Shown one piece after another: positions 1 through 8,590 of a stretch of DNA of 19,106 bases. The stretch spans positions 1 through 19,106 of the forward strand of contig CAZYEI010000026.1 in the NCBI GenBank assembly GCA_964646425.1, in the 5' to 3' direction. Position numbers and translations under genes: made by a program. The stretch comes from CAZYEI01 sp964646425. Lineage in GTDB: Bacteria > Bacillota_I > Bacilli_A > RFN20 > JAISJY01. Positions within the stretch are counted from its first letter, which is position 1, and each line of letters begins with the position of its first letter. The notes under the pieces were generated by a model. That model worked only from the letters and a program-made list of their open reading frames with translations, was not told the DNA's origin and did no database searches.

Positions 1-391
1 GTAGTGTATCACTGATTCTAACTCCATCTTGTTCATAATATGTAACATAACTTAAATCATCAGCAACAGTAACACTAGGAGAGGCATCAACGCCGATAGT
101 TAATGTTGTTCCTGATTCAATTGAGAATGTAACTTCTGGATCAAGTTTATCTTCAACTAAATCAAACCATCTAAATTGGCGAGCATCATTATATTGATCA
201 TTACCAGTAACTTCAACTACGATGACATATCTTCCAGGGGTAGTAGGCATTGTATCACTGATTCTAACTTCATCTTGTTCATAATATACAGCATAGTTTA
301 AACCTTCTGTTACAGTAACACTAGGAGCTGCTTCTCCAATTTTTATTTTAGCCCCAGATTCGATAGAGAAAGTAATTTCTGGATCAACTTT
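1..391 (-). repeat. Tandem 81-82 aa protein-repeat region, left copy
   Basis: Two in-frame units are seen. Unit 1 begins at the Lys codon 391-389 and unit 2 at 148-146, a period of 243 bp (81 residues). The sister units in the right-edge gene have a period of 246 bp (82 residues); the one-residue difference lies in the IGEAAPS versus IGVDASPS segment. Conserved landmarks are DPE.TFSIESG, PSVTVTEGL, YYEQDEVRISDTMP, VEVTGNDQYND and RQFRWF. The array continues past the window edge. Confidence 0.9.
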
Positions 392-847
392 TTCTATTGC
401 AGTAGCAACAACTTCAATATTAAAAGTAGTTGTTACATCTTGATATGTAACTGTAATGGTTTTAATACCTGCAATAGACATATCTACTGAGCCAATCATA
501 TTTTCTGTAACTGGAATTGTTTGAGTATTTTTATCTGAAAATGAAAGTTTTAATTCCATTCCAGTTAAGTCTAATTCTTCTCCGATAGTGTAATTAACCT
601 TGTAAGAACCCTTAACTGTAATTTTTTCAAGAGTTACAGAAATTGAAGTACTAATAGTGGTAGAACTCGAAGTACTAGTAGTGTTTTGACTAGTAGAACT
701 AGAACTACTAATAGAAGGAGTAGATGTACTAATTGTTGAGGAACTAGTACTTGATGGTTTATTTGTGCTATTACCTGTACTATTGCAGGCTGTTAAAATT
801 GTCGCAAAAGCAATAGATAAACCAAATAGTAATTTCTTAGCTTTCAT
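1..847 (-). CDS. Surface lipoprotein with Big_3-like domain and tandem 81-82 aa repeats (3' end outside window)
   Basis: Seen: an open frame of 282 codons from ATG 847-845 to the window edge with no stop. A GGAGG ribosome site (856-860) sits 8 nt before the start. Residues 1-21 are a lipoprotein signal peptide with lipobox LTAC (Cys21). About 45 Ser/Thr/Asn-rich residues follow, a typical spacer off the membrane. Residues ~68-140 resemble a group-3 bacterial Ig-like domain (pattern Y.IGEELDLTGMELKL...TVTY). From residue 153 there are tandem repeats beginning K-[VL]-DPE and ending QFRWFDLVED; one is complete and a second is cut by the edge. The repeats look like MBG/Ig-type beta modules (inference). 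Probable role: a cell-surface stalk or adhesin/glycan-binding protein, last gene seen of the leftward operon, 70 bp after the ATPase gene. No catalytic motif is visible. The same repeat occurs in the plus-strand gene at the right edge, including 83 identical bases. Confidence 0.85.
   Translation of the reverse strand, partial: MKAKKLLFGLSIAFATILTACNSTGNSTNKPSSTSSSTISTSTPSISSSSSTSQNTTSTSSSTTISTSISVTLEKITVKGSYKVNYTIGEELDLTGMELKLSFSDKNTQTIPVTENMIGSVDMSIAGIKTITVTYQDVTTTFNIEVVATAIEKVDPEITFSIESGAKIKIGEAAPSVTVTEGLNYAVYYEQDEVRISDTMPTTPGRYVIVVEVTGNDQYNDARQFRWFDLVEDKLDPEVTFSIESGTTLTIGVDASPSVTVADDLSYVTYYEQDGVRISDTL
66..148 (-). repeat. 83-bp perfect inverted repeat, left arm
   Basis: Read on the minus strand, bases 148 to 66 are identical, base for base, to plus-strand 18761-18843. 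The match starts at AAACTTGATCCAG and ends at GTTACTGT. It covers synonymous third positions too, while neighbouring repeat units differ at many of them, so it reflects recent sequence exchange rather than protein-level conservation. The base before the match (t versus a) and the bases after it (TGCTG versus AACAG) differ. Confidence 0.95.
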
Positions 848-917
848 AATAATTGCCTCCTTTTTTTAATTAATTATTATTAAAAACTTTTATATATAAT
901 TAGATAAGTTAGACTTA
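848..917 (-). other. 70-bp gap between ATPase and repeat lipoprotein genes, with a small hairpin
   Basis: This is the longest gap inside the leftward gene set. It holds the GGAGG site for the downstream lipoprotein and a small inverted repeat overlapping the ATPase stop codon (ATAAGT at 904-909, ACTTAT at 913-918, 3-nt loop). The stem is AT-only apart from one G-C pair and has no T-run after it, so it is not a convincing terminator. AT-rich -10-like strings occur, but I see no matching -35. Read-through transcription is the simplest view. Confidence 0.4.
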
Positions 918-2012
918 TTAATTATCATAATTTAAGATAGTTTTTTCACTATCTTTATCAAATAAGTGTAGTTTATCTTTATCAAAATTTATGAAAATTA
1001 CATCACCGTTAGAAAAATTACATCTACCTTGAATTTTCATAACAAATTCATCTTTGTCTTTTAATTTTAAATAAACAAGCGATTCGCTTCCTAAAGTTTC
1101 AATCATTAATACTTTGACAGGAATTCCTGTATTTTCATTAGCTAGATGAATATCTTCACTTCTTATACCTACTACAATATCCATATTTTCATTTATAGTT
1201 AACTTTGATGTAGGAATTTGAAATTTGTTATTATCGCTAAATGTTATGTTTGCAATATCATTTGCAATTTCTAAATGACCGTCAAAGAAGTTCATTTGAG
1301 GTGTACCAATAAAGCCAGCTACAAAGATAGATTTTGGTTGATCATATAGTTTAATTGGAGTATCAATTTGTTGAACTACTCCATCTTTCATAACCACAAT
1401 GCGTGTTCCCATTGTCATAGCTTCAACTTGGTCATGAGTTACATAAATAAAGGTTTTCTTTAAAGTGTCATAAAGTTTTGTTATTTCTACTCTCATTGCA
1501 GTTCTTAATTTTGCGTCTAGATTTGATAATGGTTCATCAAGTAAATAAGCTTCAGCTTCTCTAACAACTGCTCTAGCAAGTGCAACTCTTTGTCTTTGAC
1601 CACCAGATAAAGCCTTTGGTTTTCTTTCTAATAGTTCTTCTAATCCAAAAGTTTTTGCAGCTTCTTTAACTCTAGTATCAATTTCATCTTTCGGGAAATG
1701 ACGTAGTCTTAATCCAAATGCAATATTTTCATATACATTTAAGTAAGGATAAAGTGCATAGTTTTGGAATACCATTGCAAGATTACGATCTTTTGGCTCG
1801 ATATCATTTGAAAGGATATCGTTGATATATAATTCTCCAGATGAAATCTCTTCAAGTCCTGCAATCATTCTTAAAGTAGTAGATTTACCACATCCTGATG
1901 GTCCAACAAATACAATAAATTCTCCTTCTTTAATTTCCATTGAAAAATCTTTGACAGCATGAACGCCACCTTTATAGACTTTATTTATATTTTTTAAAGT
2001 AATGTTTGCCAT
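918..2012 (-). CDS. msmX: Sugar ABC transporter ATP-binding protein, MsmX/UgpC/MalK type
   Basis: Hydrolyses ATP on the cytoplasmic face to drive a CUT1-family oligosaccharide importer. Seen in the 364-residue product: Walker A GPSGCGKST (37-45), Q-loop Gln83 in MVFQNYALYP, ABC signature LSGGQRQRVALARA (135-148), Walker B YLLDEP (156-161), D-loop SNLDAK, and switch His193 in VTHDQVEAMT. A C-terminal OB/TOBE-like regulatory region (~240-364) follows, as in MalK/MsmX; the length is normal. The start is fixed by an AAAGGAGAGG ribosome site that lies inside the last codons of the upstream phosphatase gene; the phosphatase stop TAG is one base before this ATG, so the two are probably translationally coupled. 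MsmX-type ATPases often serve several importers. Here the likely partners are the two permeases at 7699-9536 and the binding protein at 11131, although the ATPase gene lies several genes away from them. Confidence 0.95.
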   Translation of the reverse strand: MANITLKNINKVYKGGVHAVKDFSMEIKEGEFIVFVGPSGCGKSTTLRMIAGLEEISSGELYINDILSNDIEPKDRNLAMVFQNYALYPYLNVYENIAFGLRLRHFPKDEIDTRVKEAAKTFGLEELLERKPKALSGGQRQRVALARAVVREAEAYLLDEPLSNLDAKLRTAMRVEITKLYDTLKKTFIYVTHDQVEAMTMGTRIVVMKDGVVQQIDTPIKLYDQPKSIFVAGFIGTPQMNFFDGHLEIANDIANITFSDNNKFQIPTSKLTINENMDIVVGIRSEDIHLANENTGIPVKVLMIETLGSESLVYLKLKDKDEFVMKIQGRCNFSNGDVIFINFDKDKLHLFDKDSEKTILNYDN

Positions 2013-2013
2013 A

Positions 2014-3537
2014 CTATTTTCCCTCTCCTTTTACTTTAATTTTTTTTATAATAACTATTGTGCCTAAAGCAATAATTAATGTTCCTCCGATAATACTTAA
2101 TACTAATATTAAATTATTTTGATTATTAGAATCATCATTAGAACTATTTGTGTTATTGTTTGAATTATGGTCTTTATTAATTCCAAATGAATCAAATAAA
2201 ACTGTTTCGCCATCAATTAACTTATATACTTTTGCATATAGATTATTTTCTTCAATTGATATTTGAGTAAACATTCTATTATTTGCTGAATCGGTAATTT
2301 CAAGTGGAATTGCTTCTTTGTCATAATCTACTGCTTGATAATATTTAGACCCTGAAGATGTTCCAGAATTTAGATATATAGTACCCTTAGGATTTTCATA
2401 AATATTTATAGTTGTTCCCTTGTAAACTATTTCTTTTTTACTTGTTTGGGTATCAATAGTTGTTACTAATTCTTTTTCTTTATTTCCAATTAATGGATAT
2501 GAACGAGAATATAAATGATCATGTCCTTGTAAAACTAAATCAACATGATATTTACTAAATAATGGCGATAATTGTTCACGTAAACAAGCAATATCATAAT
2601 CTGCACCATCTAAATTTGAACAGTGTCCACCAGCATCATAGATTCCTTTATGCATCATAACAATAATGAAATCAGATTCTTGCGCAGCTTTTAAATCATT
2701 TTCTAACCACGTTATTTGTGAATCAGATAAGCCTCTAGAAAATTCTTCTGTATTTATTGTATCATTAGTGTTTAATGAAATAAAATGAGAACCTTGATAA
2801 TTAAATGAATAATAGGCTCCAGATTCATTATAGCCACCATTTTTAATTGGATGATTAAATCTAGAATTGTAATCGTTACTAGCGGCTTCATGATTTCCTG
2901 GGGTTGTCATAAATGGAACATTTAGCATTATATCTTTTTGTTTAGTTAATGCCCATTCCCATTGTTGTAACTTTGGAGTGGTATTTATATAAGAATCATT
3001 TACGATATCTCCTGATAACATAAAGAAATCTGGATTACTTTCTTCCATTGCTGCTAAAAGTAATTCTTGATAGTTATCATAATGGATTTCTTCATATCCT
3101 TGTGGATCGGAAATATGAACAAATGTAGTTCCGTTTTTAGTTTCGGCAGTCGTAAATTCTCCGATATCTGACCAATTATTAATTTCTTTATCACCAACTC
3201 GATATTGGTAAGTTGTATTTTCTTTCAAACCATTTGCAATGACTTGATGGATAAAACCATCATCTTTAATTGGACTTTTTTTTGAATTACCACTAAATTC
3301 TAATACGCTAGAAGATGAAAAATTACCATTGGATTTTTCAATAACTTGTAATATTGTATCTGTTTCCCAAGTAGTATTCCAATTAAACGCCATTTGCGTT
3401 TTAGCGTCTTCATATAATGACATAGTAATCATTCTTGGCGTTTGATTTATATTTGGAAGTTCAGTAATTGATTTATTTACATTAACTAAATTAGGAGATA
3501 ATAGAGCAATTATTGCGATTATTTTGCTTGCTGCCAT
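2014..3537 (-). CDS. Membrane-anchored purple-acid-phosphatase-like metallophosphoesterase
   Basis: Predicted extracellular phosphomonoesterase of 507 residues. Seen in order: a short N-terminal hydrophobic stretch (6-13), a fibronectin-like N-terminal domain as in purple acid phosphatases (~35-130), then a calcineurin-type metallophosphoesterase core. Metal-binding motifs are SDPQ (Asp144), SGDIVND (Asp177), PGNHE (Asn215-His216), MMHKG (His296) and GHDH (His339, His341). An Asn/Ser-rich linker (458-475) leads to one C-terminal transmembrane helix (~476-498) and a basic tail, so the enzyme should face outward. The first motif is DPQ rather than the textbook DxH, a form I know from bacterial purple-acid-phosphatase relatives. 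The start has a perfect GGAGG site embedded in the C-terminal codons of the ROK gene, whose stop is 2 nt upstream. The N-terminal signal looks unusually short. Its substrate is unknown; the locus suggests phosphate esters on a glycan or released sugar (inference). Confidence 0.88.
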   Translation of the reverse strand: MAASKIIAIIALLSPNLVNVNKSITELPNINQTPRMITMSLYEDAKTQMAFNWNTTWETDTILQVIEKSNGNFSSSSVLEFSGNSKKSPIKDDGFIHQVIANGLKENTTYQYRVGDKEINNWSDIGEFTTAETKNGTTFVHISDPQGYEEIHYDNYQELLLAAMEESNPDFFMLSGDIVNDSYINTTPKLQQWEWALTKQKDIMLNVPFMTTPGNHEAASNDYNSRFNHPIKNGGYNESGAYYSFNYQGSHFISLNTNDTINTEEFSRGLSDSQITWLENDLKAAQESDFIIVMMHKGIYDAGGHCSNLDGADYDIACLREQLSPLFSKYHVDLVLQGHDHLYSRSYPLIGNKEKELVTTIDTQTSKKEIVYKGTTINIYENPKGTIYLNSGTSSGSKYYQAVDYDKEAIPLEITDSANNRMFTQISIEENNLYAKVYKLIDGETVLFDSFGINKDHNSNNNTNSSNDDSNNQNNLILVLSIIGGTLIIALGTIVIIKKIKVKGEGK

Positions 3538-3539
3538 TA

Positions 3540-4706
3540 TTAATAACCTCCTTGCATACTTCTAAGAGTAATAATATCAATTAAATGATCAACGGCTTCT
3601 GACATTGCTCCAATAAAAATTGAATCTCCTCTTAATTTTGAAAATTGAACTTCACAAACATTTTGAGATTTTATTATTTCTTTACGAATACATTCAAGAT
3701 AGTTCTCTCCAAATAAAACTACACGACCTTGAATGATAATGTTTGAAATATTTAATAATTCAACAACATCTTTTAATTTTTTTCCTAATAACGAAGCAGT
3801 TTCATTAACATAATTTTTGATGTTAGCATTTGTATGATATAAATCAACTATATCTTTAGTCTTAACAACTTGATTTAATTGATTTGAAACATTATTTTTA
3901 ATGGCTCTTAGTGAAACAAATTCATCTAGAAAATTTTCTTGTCCTTTAAAAGTTGTATTCATTAAACCAAGTTCTCCTGCATAACCATTAACTCCGCCAT
4001 AGAACTCGCCATTTAAAATCATTGCAGCACCGATACCATTATCAACATAGGCAAGTAAAGCATCATTATATGAAGATAACTCACCGGCCCTTTTTTCACC
4101 GATGATTGCAAGATTTGTATCATTTCTAATAATAACCGGAGCATCAAAATGGGTTTCAAATAAATGAGTTATTTTATTCTTTTCTTCGAATAAATGACTG
4201 TCAAATTGTTTTGATAATTGTAATTCACCAGTTACAGAGTTAACTTTTCCCGGAACAGCAATATAAATGCTTCTCAAAGGAAGATCACGATATTCTTCTT
4301 TTGCTAACATATTTTTAATAGCTAAGATTATTTCATAGATAACAGCAACATCATAACCATCAATTTCTTTTTCTTCCATTAATAAAACTTCTTCTTTTAA
4401 ATTTGAAATGATGATTTTACAACGATTATTTGATAAACAAACTATTACAAATATTCCATAATTTTTGTTTAATGTATAGTATATTTGCTTTCTTCCTTTG
4501 CCTAAGCTAGAAGCAGAATAACTAGGAATAATTACTCCTTGTGTTTCAAGTTCTTTTAAAATAGATGACATAGCAGAGTTTGAAAGATTAAGCTCATTTA
4601 CAAGTACAGTAGCAGAACAATCACAATTACGGAGTTTATTAATTACTAATTTATTATTTACTTTTCGTGCATAACTTTGGTTTCTGCCCGAATTGATTTC
4701 AACCAT
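3540..4706 (-). CDS. ROK-family transcriptional regulator (NagC/XylR type), zinc site missing
   Basis: Likely sugar-responsive repressor or activator of this locus. Seen in 388 residues: a winged helix-turn-helix (~28-60, with LNLSNSAMSSILKELETQG), a GKGRKQ wing/linker (69-74), then a ROK sugar-kinase-like fold with RNDTNLAIIGE (194-204), the DNGIGAAMILNG phosphate-loop region (222-233) and GYAGELGLM (241-249). The usual ROK zinc motif (His after AGE.G, then CxCGxxGC) is absent: the equivalent stretch reads LMNTTFKGQENFLDEF with no Cys or His. This suggests an altered effector pocket or metal-independent folding. AGGAGGG 7 nt before ATG sets the start. It sits 14 nt after the GLUG lipoprotein gene and its own 3' codons carry the ribosome site for the phosphatase gene, so it is in the same transcript and probably autoregulated. 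The effector is unknown. Confidence 0.9.
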   Translation of the reverse strand: MVEINSGRNQSYARKVNNKLVINKLRNCDCSATVLVNELNLSNSAMSSILKELETQGVIIPSYSASSLGKGRKQIYYTLNKNYGIFVIVCLSNNRCKIIISNLKEEVLLMEEKEIDGYDVAVIYEIILAIKNMLAKEEYRDLPLRSIYIAVPGKVNSVTGELQLSKQFDSHLFEEKNKITHLFETHFDAPVIIRNDTNLAIIGEKRAGELSSYNDALLAYVDNGIGAAMILNGEFYGGVNGYAGELGLMNTTFKGQENFLDEFVSLRAIKNNVSNQLNQVVKTKDIVDLYHTNANIKNYVNETASLLGKKLKDVVELLNISNIIIQGRVVLFGENYLECIRKEIIKSQNVCEVQFSKLRGDSIFIGAMSEAVDHLIDIITLRSMQGGY

Positions 4707-4720
4707 TGTTTTAACCCTCC

Positions 4721-7696
4721 TTATCCTATTGTTTTTAAACTTGAATTATCATAATATAAGCATATTGTGGATCCGGCGTATGTTTTTCCAACAAGTTTTC
4801 CAACGATAATTTCTTCTGATGAAAATTGATATTCGGAAGCAGTAACTTTTAAATTATAACCATAGCAATTTTCAATATAACCAGTAGTTAACATTCCGAC
4901 AATTCCACCAGCAAAGTTTTTACCGTCAATAGAAGCATCTTTAATTGTTAAATCATAGATATTTCCAGAGACAACTGCAAATAGACCAACACCATAATAG
5001 CATGATGTAGATGATTCCAAACAGAACTTTTCATTTTTCTTAATTGAAAAATTAGAGATAGTATGACCATTTCCATAAAAAGTACCACTAAATTCGGCTT
5101 CACTATGCCCAATAGCATATAATTCTTGACCACCAAAATCTAAATCATTCATTAATAAAAATACTTTACTATAGTTTTCAGTTTTACTACTATCATAAGT
5201 TTCATTAGGATTAGCATTAAAATATTTAAAGAAATCTTCGATTGTATAGATTTTAATTATCTCTTTGCCATTAATTGAGTTTTCATCATATTTTTCGTGT
5301 GAAAAATAATATGCATCTCCACCGTAAATAGTACCGTCATTTAATTCAAAGATAAATCTAACTTTGCAATCTTTTGTATTTTCAAGTAATGACTTTGCAA
5401 TAGAAATAGTGTTATCAACTAATATATAGTCAATTTCTTTCCCATATAATTTTACTTTAGCGTTTGTCAAATCGACTTTTGGAGAAAAAGTAAATTCTAA
5501 ATTCTTATTTTCGTTTTCATATGTAATAGCAACGCCAGATTCAATAGTTAATTGTTTTTTAACGGGTAATGTTACCGTGTTTGATTTAGTGCCACTTTCA
5601 CTTGTAGCATAGAATGATATTGTATCTAAATTAAACTCATCATCAATAGTTAAAATATTATTTTCGATTGAAGCACCAATATAACGACTAGATAAATGAT
5701 ATGTTATTTGATCTTGAGCATCAGTAGGCGTAAAAGTTGCTTCAAGTAGATAGCGTTTTCCAGCTTCTAATTGAGTTAAATTATGCTCGATAATTAAGGA
5801 TTCTATTTTTGAATGTACATAAATTATTTTTTCATCAGTATATGTTTTACCATCAATATTTAAGGTTGCTTTTATAACAACATAAGGATCAATGGCGTTG
5901 GTTGTATTAATATAATTACCTAAAATGAAGTAACCTTCTCCTTCTATAGCATATTCGATATAATCTTTATATTCACTTTCAAACTTTGAAGGTAATATTT
6001 TTGCATCTAAAGGAATATTTTCTCCTTTAAATACTTGATCTTTATTAATGTTTAAAGTAATACCACGTAAATTAAATTCCTCTAAACTAGGTTTTAATAC
6101 AGGAAGACTATTATCTTCAAATGTCCAATTATCATCTGATAATACTTCACTCCAGTTATAATTTGTCATGCTTGTTTTATCTTCGAATTGGATGCATTTA
6201 GTCCCATTGGAACCAAATCCAAGAAAATTTGGACAATTAACTGTTTTATATGCGAAACAATTTTCAATTGTACCTTCGTTTGAACCTACAAAACTACCAT
6301 AATCTCTATCACATAAAACTGTTCCTAAAGAATAAGAATTTTTGATAGTTCCAAAATTATTTCCGACAAATCCTCCAACATAGCGATAAACATTTTCACC
6401 AGATTCAACATTCATATCAACATCAGCATAACAATTTTCGATAATTCCTGAATTGGAACCGACTAAACCACCAGAATATGATGATACTGTAAGAGAACCT
6501 TGCACGCCAAGATTTTTAATAGTAGCAGATGAAGTAATATATCCAAATAATCCTGCATTAAAGGATGCTGAATCTTTTCTATTTGCATATAAGTTTGTAA
6601 TAACATGACCATTGCCATCAAATGTACCTTTAAATGAATATTTAGTAGCTATTGTTGCATCCAATGTATCAGTATATAGTCCAATAGGAGTCCATCCTTT
6701 ACCATCGTTATATCCTTGACCACCTTTGACAAGATAATTAGATAAATCGATATCATTCATTAATAAATAATATCCTGATAGAGCTTCTTCTGAATCATTT
6801 ATAGCTGCCAATTCTTCAGCAGTTGTAATGAACTTGGTAGCAATATCTAATCTAATTTCAATTGAATTACGTTTTGTAATAACTTTAAGTGTATTTTCAC
6901 CATCATTTAATTCATTGGCATAAGATGCGTCAATAATTAATTCATGACTATTTTTATCGTATGAATAATAATCAGTTGAAATAGGTTTATTAAGTGGGGT
7001 AACAACTGCAATTACTTCATCATCATTTATAATATCGGATTTTGAAAAATCTAATGGATAAATTGCAGGAGTATTTAAATCCCCTCTTTCTAATACTTGA
7101 CGATTACTAAAAGTGGTTACAAAACCATCAGTCATTGCATAAAATGTTTTTTCAGCTTTTGAACCATGAGAATTGGCTATAACAGTAAATAAAGTGTTGT
7201 TTTTTACAATTGGTGCATAAGTAATTTTTCCTGTTTGATTTTCAATACTTATTCCCTCGACTTTTTCTTTTAATTCATAAGTTACTGAGTAATTTTTTGA
7301 GGAAACTGCATTTATATATTCGTTATTAACTATGTAGGAAGACATATTTGTAAAATCGACTTCACTTTTTTGAAATTCATAAGATAAAGTTACAATACAA
7401 GGGCTAGATACTTCGTTTTTATATTTAGCAATTACCATAATTTGAGTGTAATTGGGAATTGTATCATTAAATGAGATTTTACCCGTTTTAGAATCAATGG
7501 TGATTATATTTTTATAAGGATTATTAACAATTTCATAAGTAACTCCCTTAGAAATTGTTTCTATTGTAATGCAATCACCACTTTGGATTGTATATTCATT
7601 GTTTTTAAATACTAAGTTTACATTATCATTGCTACAAGCAACTATATTAGATACAAGTAATAAGGCTAAAGGGAGTAATAATTTTATTTTTTTCAT
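4721..7696 (-). CDS. Large surface lipoprotein with Ig-like segments and two GLUG-type beta-repeat clusters
   Basis: Product of 991 residues, not an enzyme by any motif I can see. I chose ATG 7696-7694: it begins a clean lipoprotein signal (lipobox IVAC, Cys21), lies 2 nt after the permease stop, and has AAAAGGA (7702-7708) upstream. A longer frame starting at 7753 would put a charged stretch before the signal and overlap the permease gene. Residues ~25-285 look like Ig/cadherin-type beta domains. Cluster 1 (~290-486) opens with LLMNDIDLS, then FDGNGHVITNL and repeated GGLVGSNSGIIENCYA-type units, the GLUG signature. Residues ~540-810 are again Ig-like. Cluster 2 (~811-981) repeats the scheme: LLMNDLDF, FYGNGHTISN, GGIVGMLTTGYIENCYG. 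GLUG units are thought to form a beta-solenoid. Likely role: glycan capture or adhesion at the cell surface, beside the importer (inference). Confidence 0.85.
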   Translation of the reverse strand: MKKIKLLLPLALLLVSNIVACSNDNVNLVFKNNEYTIQSGDCITIETISKGVTYEIVNNPYKNIITIDSKTGKISFNDTIPNYTQIMVIAKYKNEVSSPCIVTLSYEFQKSEVDFTNMSSYIVNNEYINAVSSKNYSVTYELKEKVEGISIENQTGKITYAPIVKNNTLFTVIANSHGSKAEKTFYAMTDGFVTTFSNRQVLERGDLNTPAIYPLDFSKSDIINDDEVIAVVTPLNKPISTDYYSYDKNSHELIIDASYANELNDGENTLKVITKRNSIEIRLDIATKFITTAEELAAINDSEEALSGYYLLMNDIDLSNYLVKGGQGYNDGKGWTPIGLYTDTLDATIATKYSFKGTFDGNGHVITNLYANRKDSASFNAGLFGYITSSATIKNLGVQGSLTVSSYSGGLVGSNSGIIENCYADVDMNVESGENVYRYVGGFVGNNFGTIKNSYSLGTVLCDRDYGSFVGSNEGTIENCFAYKTVNCPNFLGFGSNGTKCIQFEDKTSMTNYNWSEVLSDDNWTFEDNSLPVLKPSLEEFNLRGITLNINKDQVFKGENIPLDAKILPSKFESEYKDYIEYAIEGEGYFILGNYINTTNAIDPYVVIKATLNIDGKTYTDEKIIYVHSKIESLIIEHNLTQLEAGKRYLLEATFTPTDAQDQITYHLSSRYIGASIENNILTIDDEFNLDTISFYATSESGTKSNTVTLPVKKQLTIESGVAITYENENKNLEFTFSPKVDLTNAKVKLYGKEIDYILVDNTISIAKSLLENTKDCKVRFIFELNDGTIYGGDAYYFSHEKYDENSINGKEIIKIYTIEDFFKYFNANPNETYDSSKTENYSKVFLLMNDLDFGGQELYAIGHSEAEFSGTFYGNGHTISNFSIKKNEKFCLESSTSCYYGVGLFAVVSGNIYDLTIKDASIDGKNFAGGIVGMLTTGYIENCYGYNLKVTASEYQFSSEEIIVGKLVGKTYAGSTICLYYDNSSLKTIG

Positions 7697-7698
7697 AC

Positions 7699-8577
7699 TT
7701 ATCCTTTTAGACCCCCAGCCACTGTATTCTCGATAATTTTCTTTTGGAAACAAGCATATAGGATTAATACAGGTAAAATAGATATAATCATTGCTGCGAA
7801 TACTAAAGGATATTGTCCTTTGATTTGTAATTCTGCTTGGATTGCTTGTAAACCTACAGCTAATGTACTATGGGAATTCATAAATAAGAATGGTGTAGAA
7901 TAATCATTCCATAATGTAATTGCTTGTAAAATACAGCAAGAGATAATTGGTCCTTTACACATAGGGATCATAACTTTAAAGAAAATACCAAAATGTCCTG
8001 CACCATCCATTTGCGCTGCTTCTGCATAAGACCAAGAAATACTTTCAAACGAAGAATGTAAAAGAATGAAGTTGAAACCAAATGCTCCTGAGTATAAAAA
8101 TAATACGCCAATTACCGAATCGTCTAAATGTAGAAATTCCATGAATTTAACTTGAGCCGGCAATGTACCAACAATAGGGACAACCATTGCAAAAATTGCT
8201 AAAGAATATAGAAGTTTTTTTCCTTTAAACTCATACTTAGCAAAGACATAGGCAGCGCAAGCAGAAAAGAATACATTTATGAAAGTACCGAGAACAGTTA
8301 ATAAAACAGAATATCCAATCATTGATAATAAATTTTGTCCTTGTACTTCAGTTTTTAAAATCGTAATGTAGTTAGTAAAATCCCAATCTTTTGGAAGGCT
8401 CCAATAATCTTTAAAACTAACTGTTTCTCCCCATTCTTGAACGCTTCTTAAGGAATTTATAATCATCCAAACAAATGGGAAAAGGAGAGAAATCGAATAT
8501 ATTGCAAAAACGATAAATGCAATAATCATTCCTATTTTTAGAGTGCTTCCCTTTTTCTTTTTAAGTGTATCTTGCAT
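7699..8577 (-). CDS. CUT1 sugar ABC transporter permease, MalG/UgpE type
   Basis: Inner-membrane subunit of the importer, 292 residues. About six hydrophobic segments are visible, the first at ~15-40. The cytoplasmic EAA loop that docks the ATPase reads EAAQMDGAGHFGIFFKVMIP (~186-205), the classic MalG form, and the family length is normal. The start is set by AGGAGGG at 8584-8590, 6 nt before ATG 8577-8575; the frame can be extended to a TTG at 8595, but that lies upstream of the ribosome site and inside the preceding gene. The ribosome site overlaps the stop codon of the partner permease, so the two are coupled. Partners: permease 8589-9536, binding protein 11131-12609, and an MsmX-type ATPase, probably the one at 918-2012. 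Confidence 0.95.
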   Translation of the reverse strand: MQDTLKKKKGSTLKIGMIIAFIVFAIYSISLLFPFVWMIINSLRSVQEWGETVSFKDYWSLPKDWDFTNYITILKTEVQGQNLLSMIGYSVLLTVLGTFINVFFSACAAYVFAKYEFKGKKLLYSLAIFAMVVPIVGTLPAQVKFMEFLHLDDSVIGVLFLYSGAFGFNFILLHSSFESISWSYAEAAQMDGAGHFGIFFKVMIPMCKGPIISCCILQAITLWNDYSTPFLFMNSHSTLAVGLQAIQAELQIKGQYPLVFAAMIISILPVLILYACFQKKIIENTVAGGLKG

Positions 8578-8583
8578 TTTTAT

Positions 8584-8590
8584 CCCTCCT
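8584..8590 (-). promoter_or_regulatory. Ribosome binding site that fixes the MalG-type permease start
   Basis: AGGAGGG on the minus strand lies 6 nt upstream of ATG 8577-8575 and overlaps the TAG stop (8591-8589) of the upstream permease gene. This excludes the upstream TTG at 8595 as the likely start and indicates translational coupling. Confidence 0.85.

Noticed and set aside
1..391. CRISPR array or DNA-level satellite at the edges
   Set aside because: The repeats are long, in frame and encode a conserved beta module without spacers.
904..918. Rho-independent terminator after the ATPase gene
   Set aside because: The 6-bp stem is AT-rich and is not followed by a T-run on the transcribed strand.
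7697..7753. Longer N-terminus for the GLUG lipoprotein, starting at 7753
   Set aside because: It would add 19 mostly polar residues before a perfect lipoprotein signal and overlap the permease gene by 55 bp; ATG 7696 has its own ribosome site 2 nt past the permease stop region.
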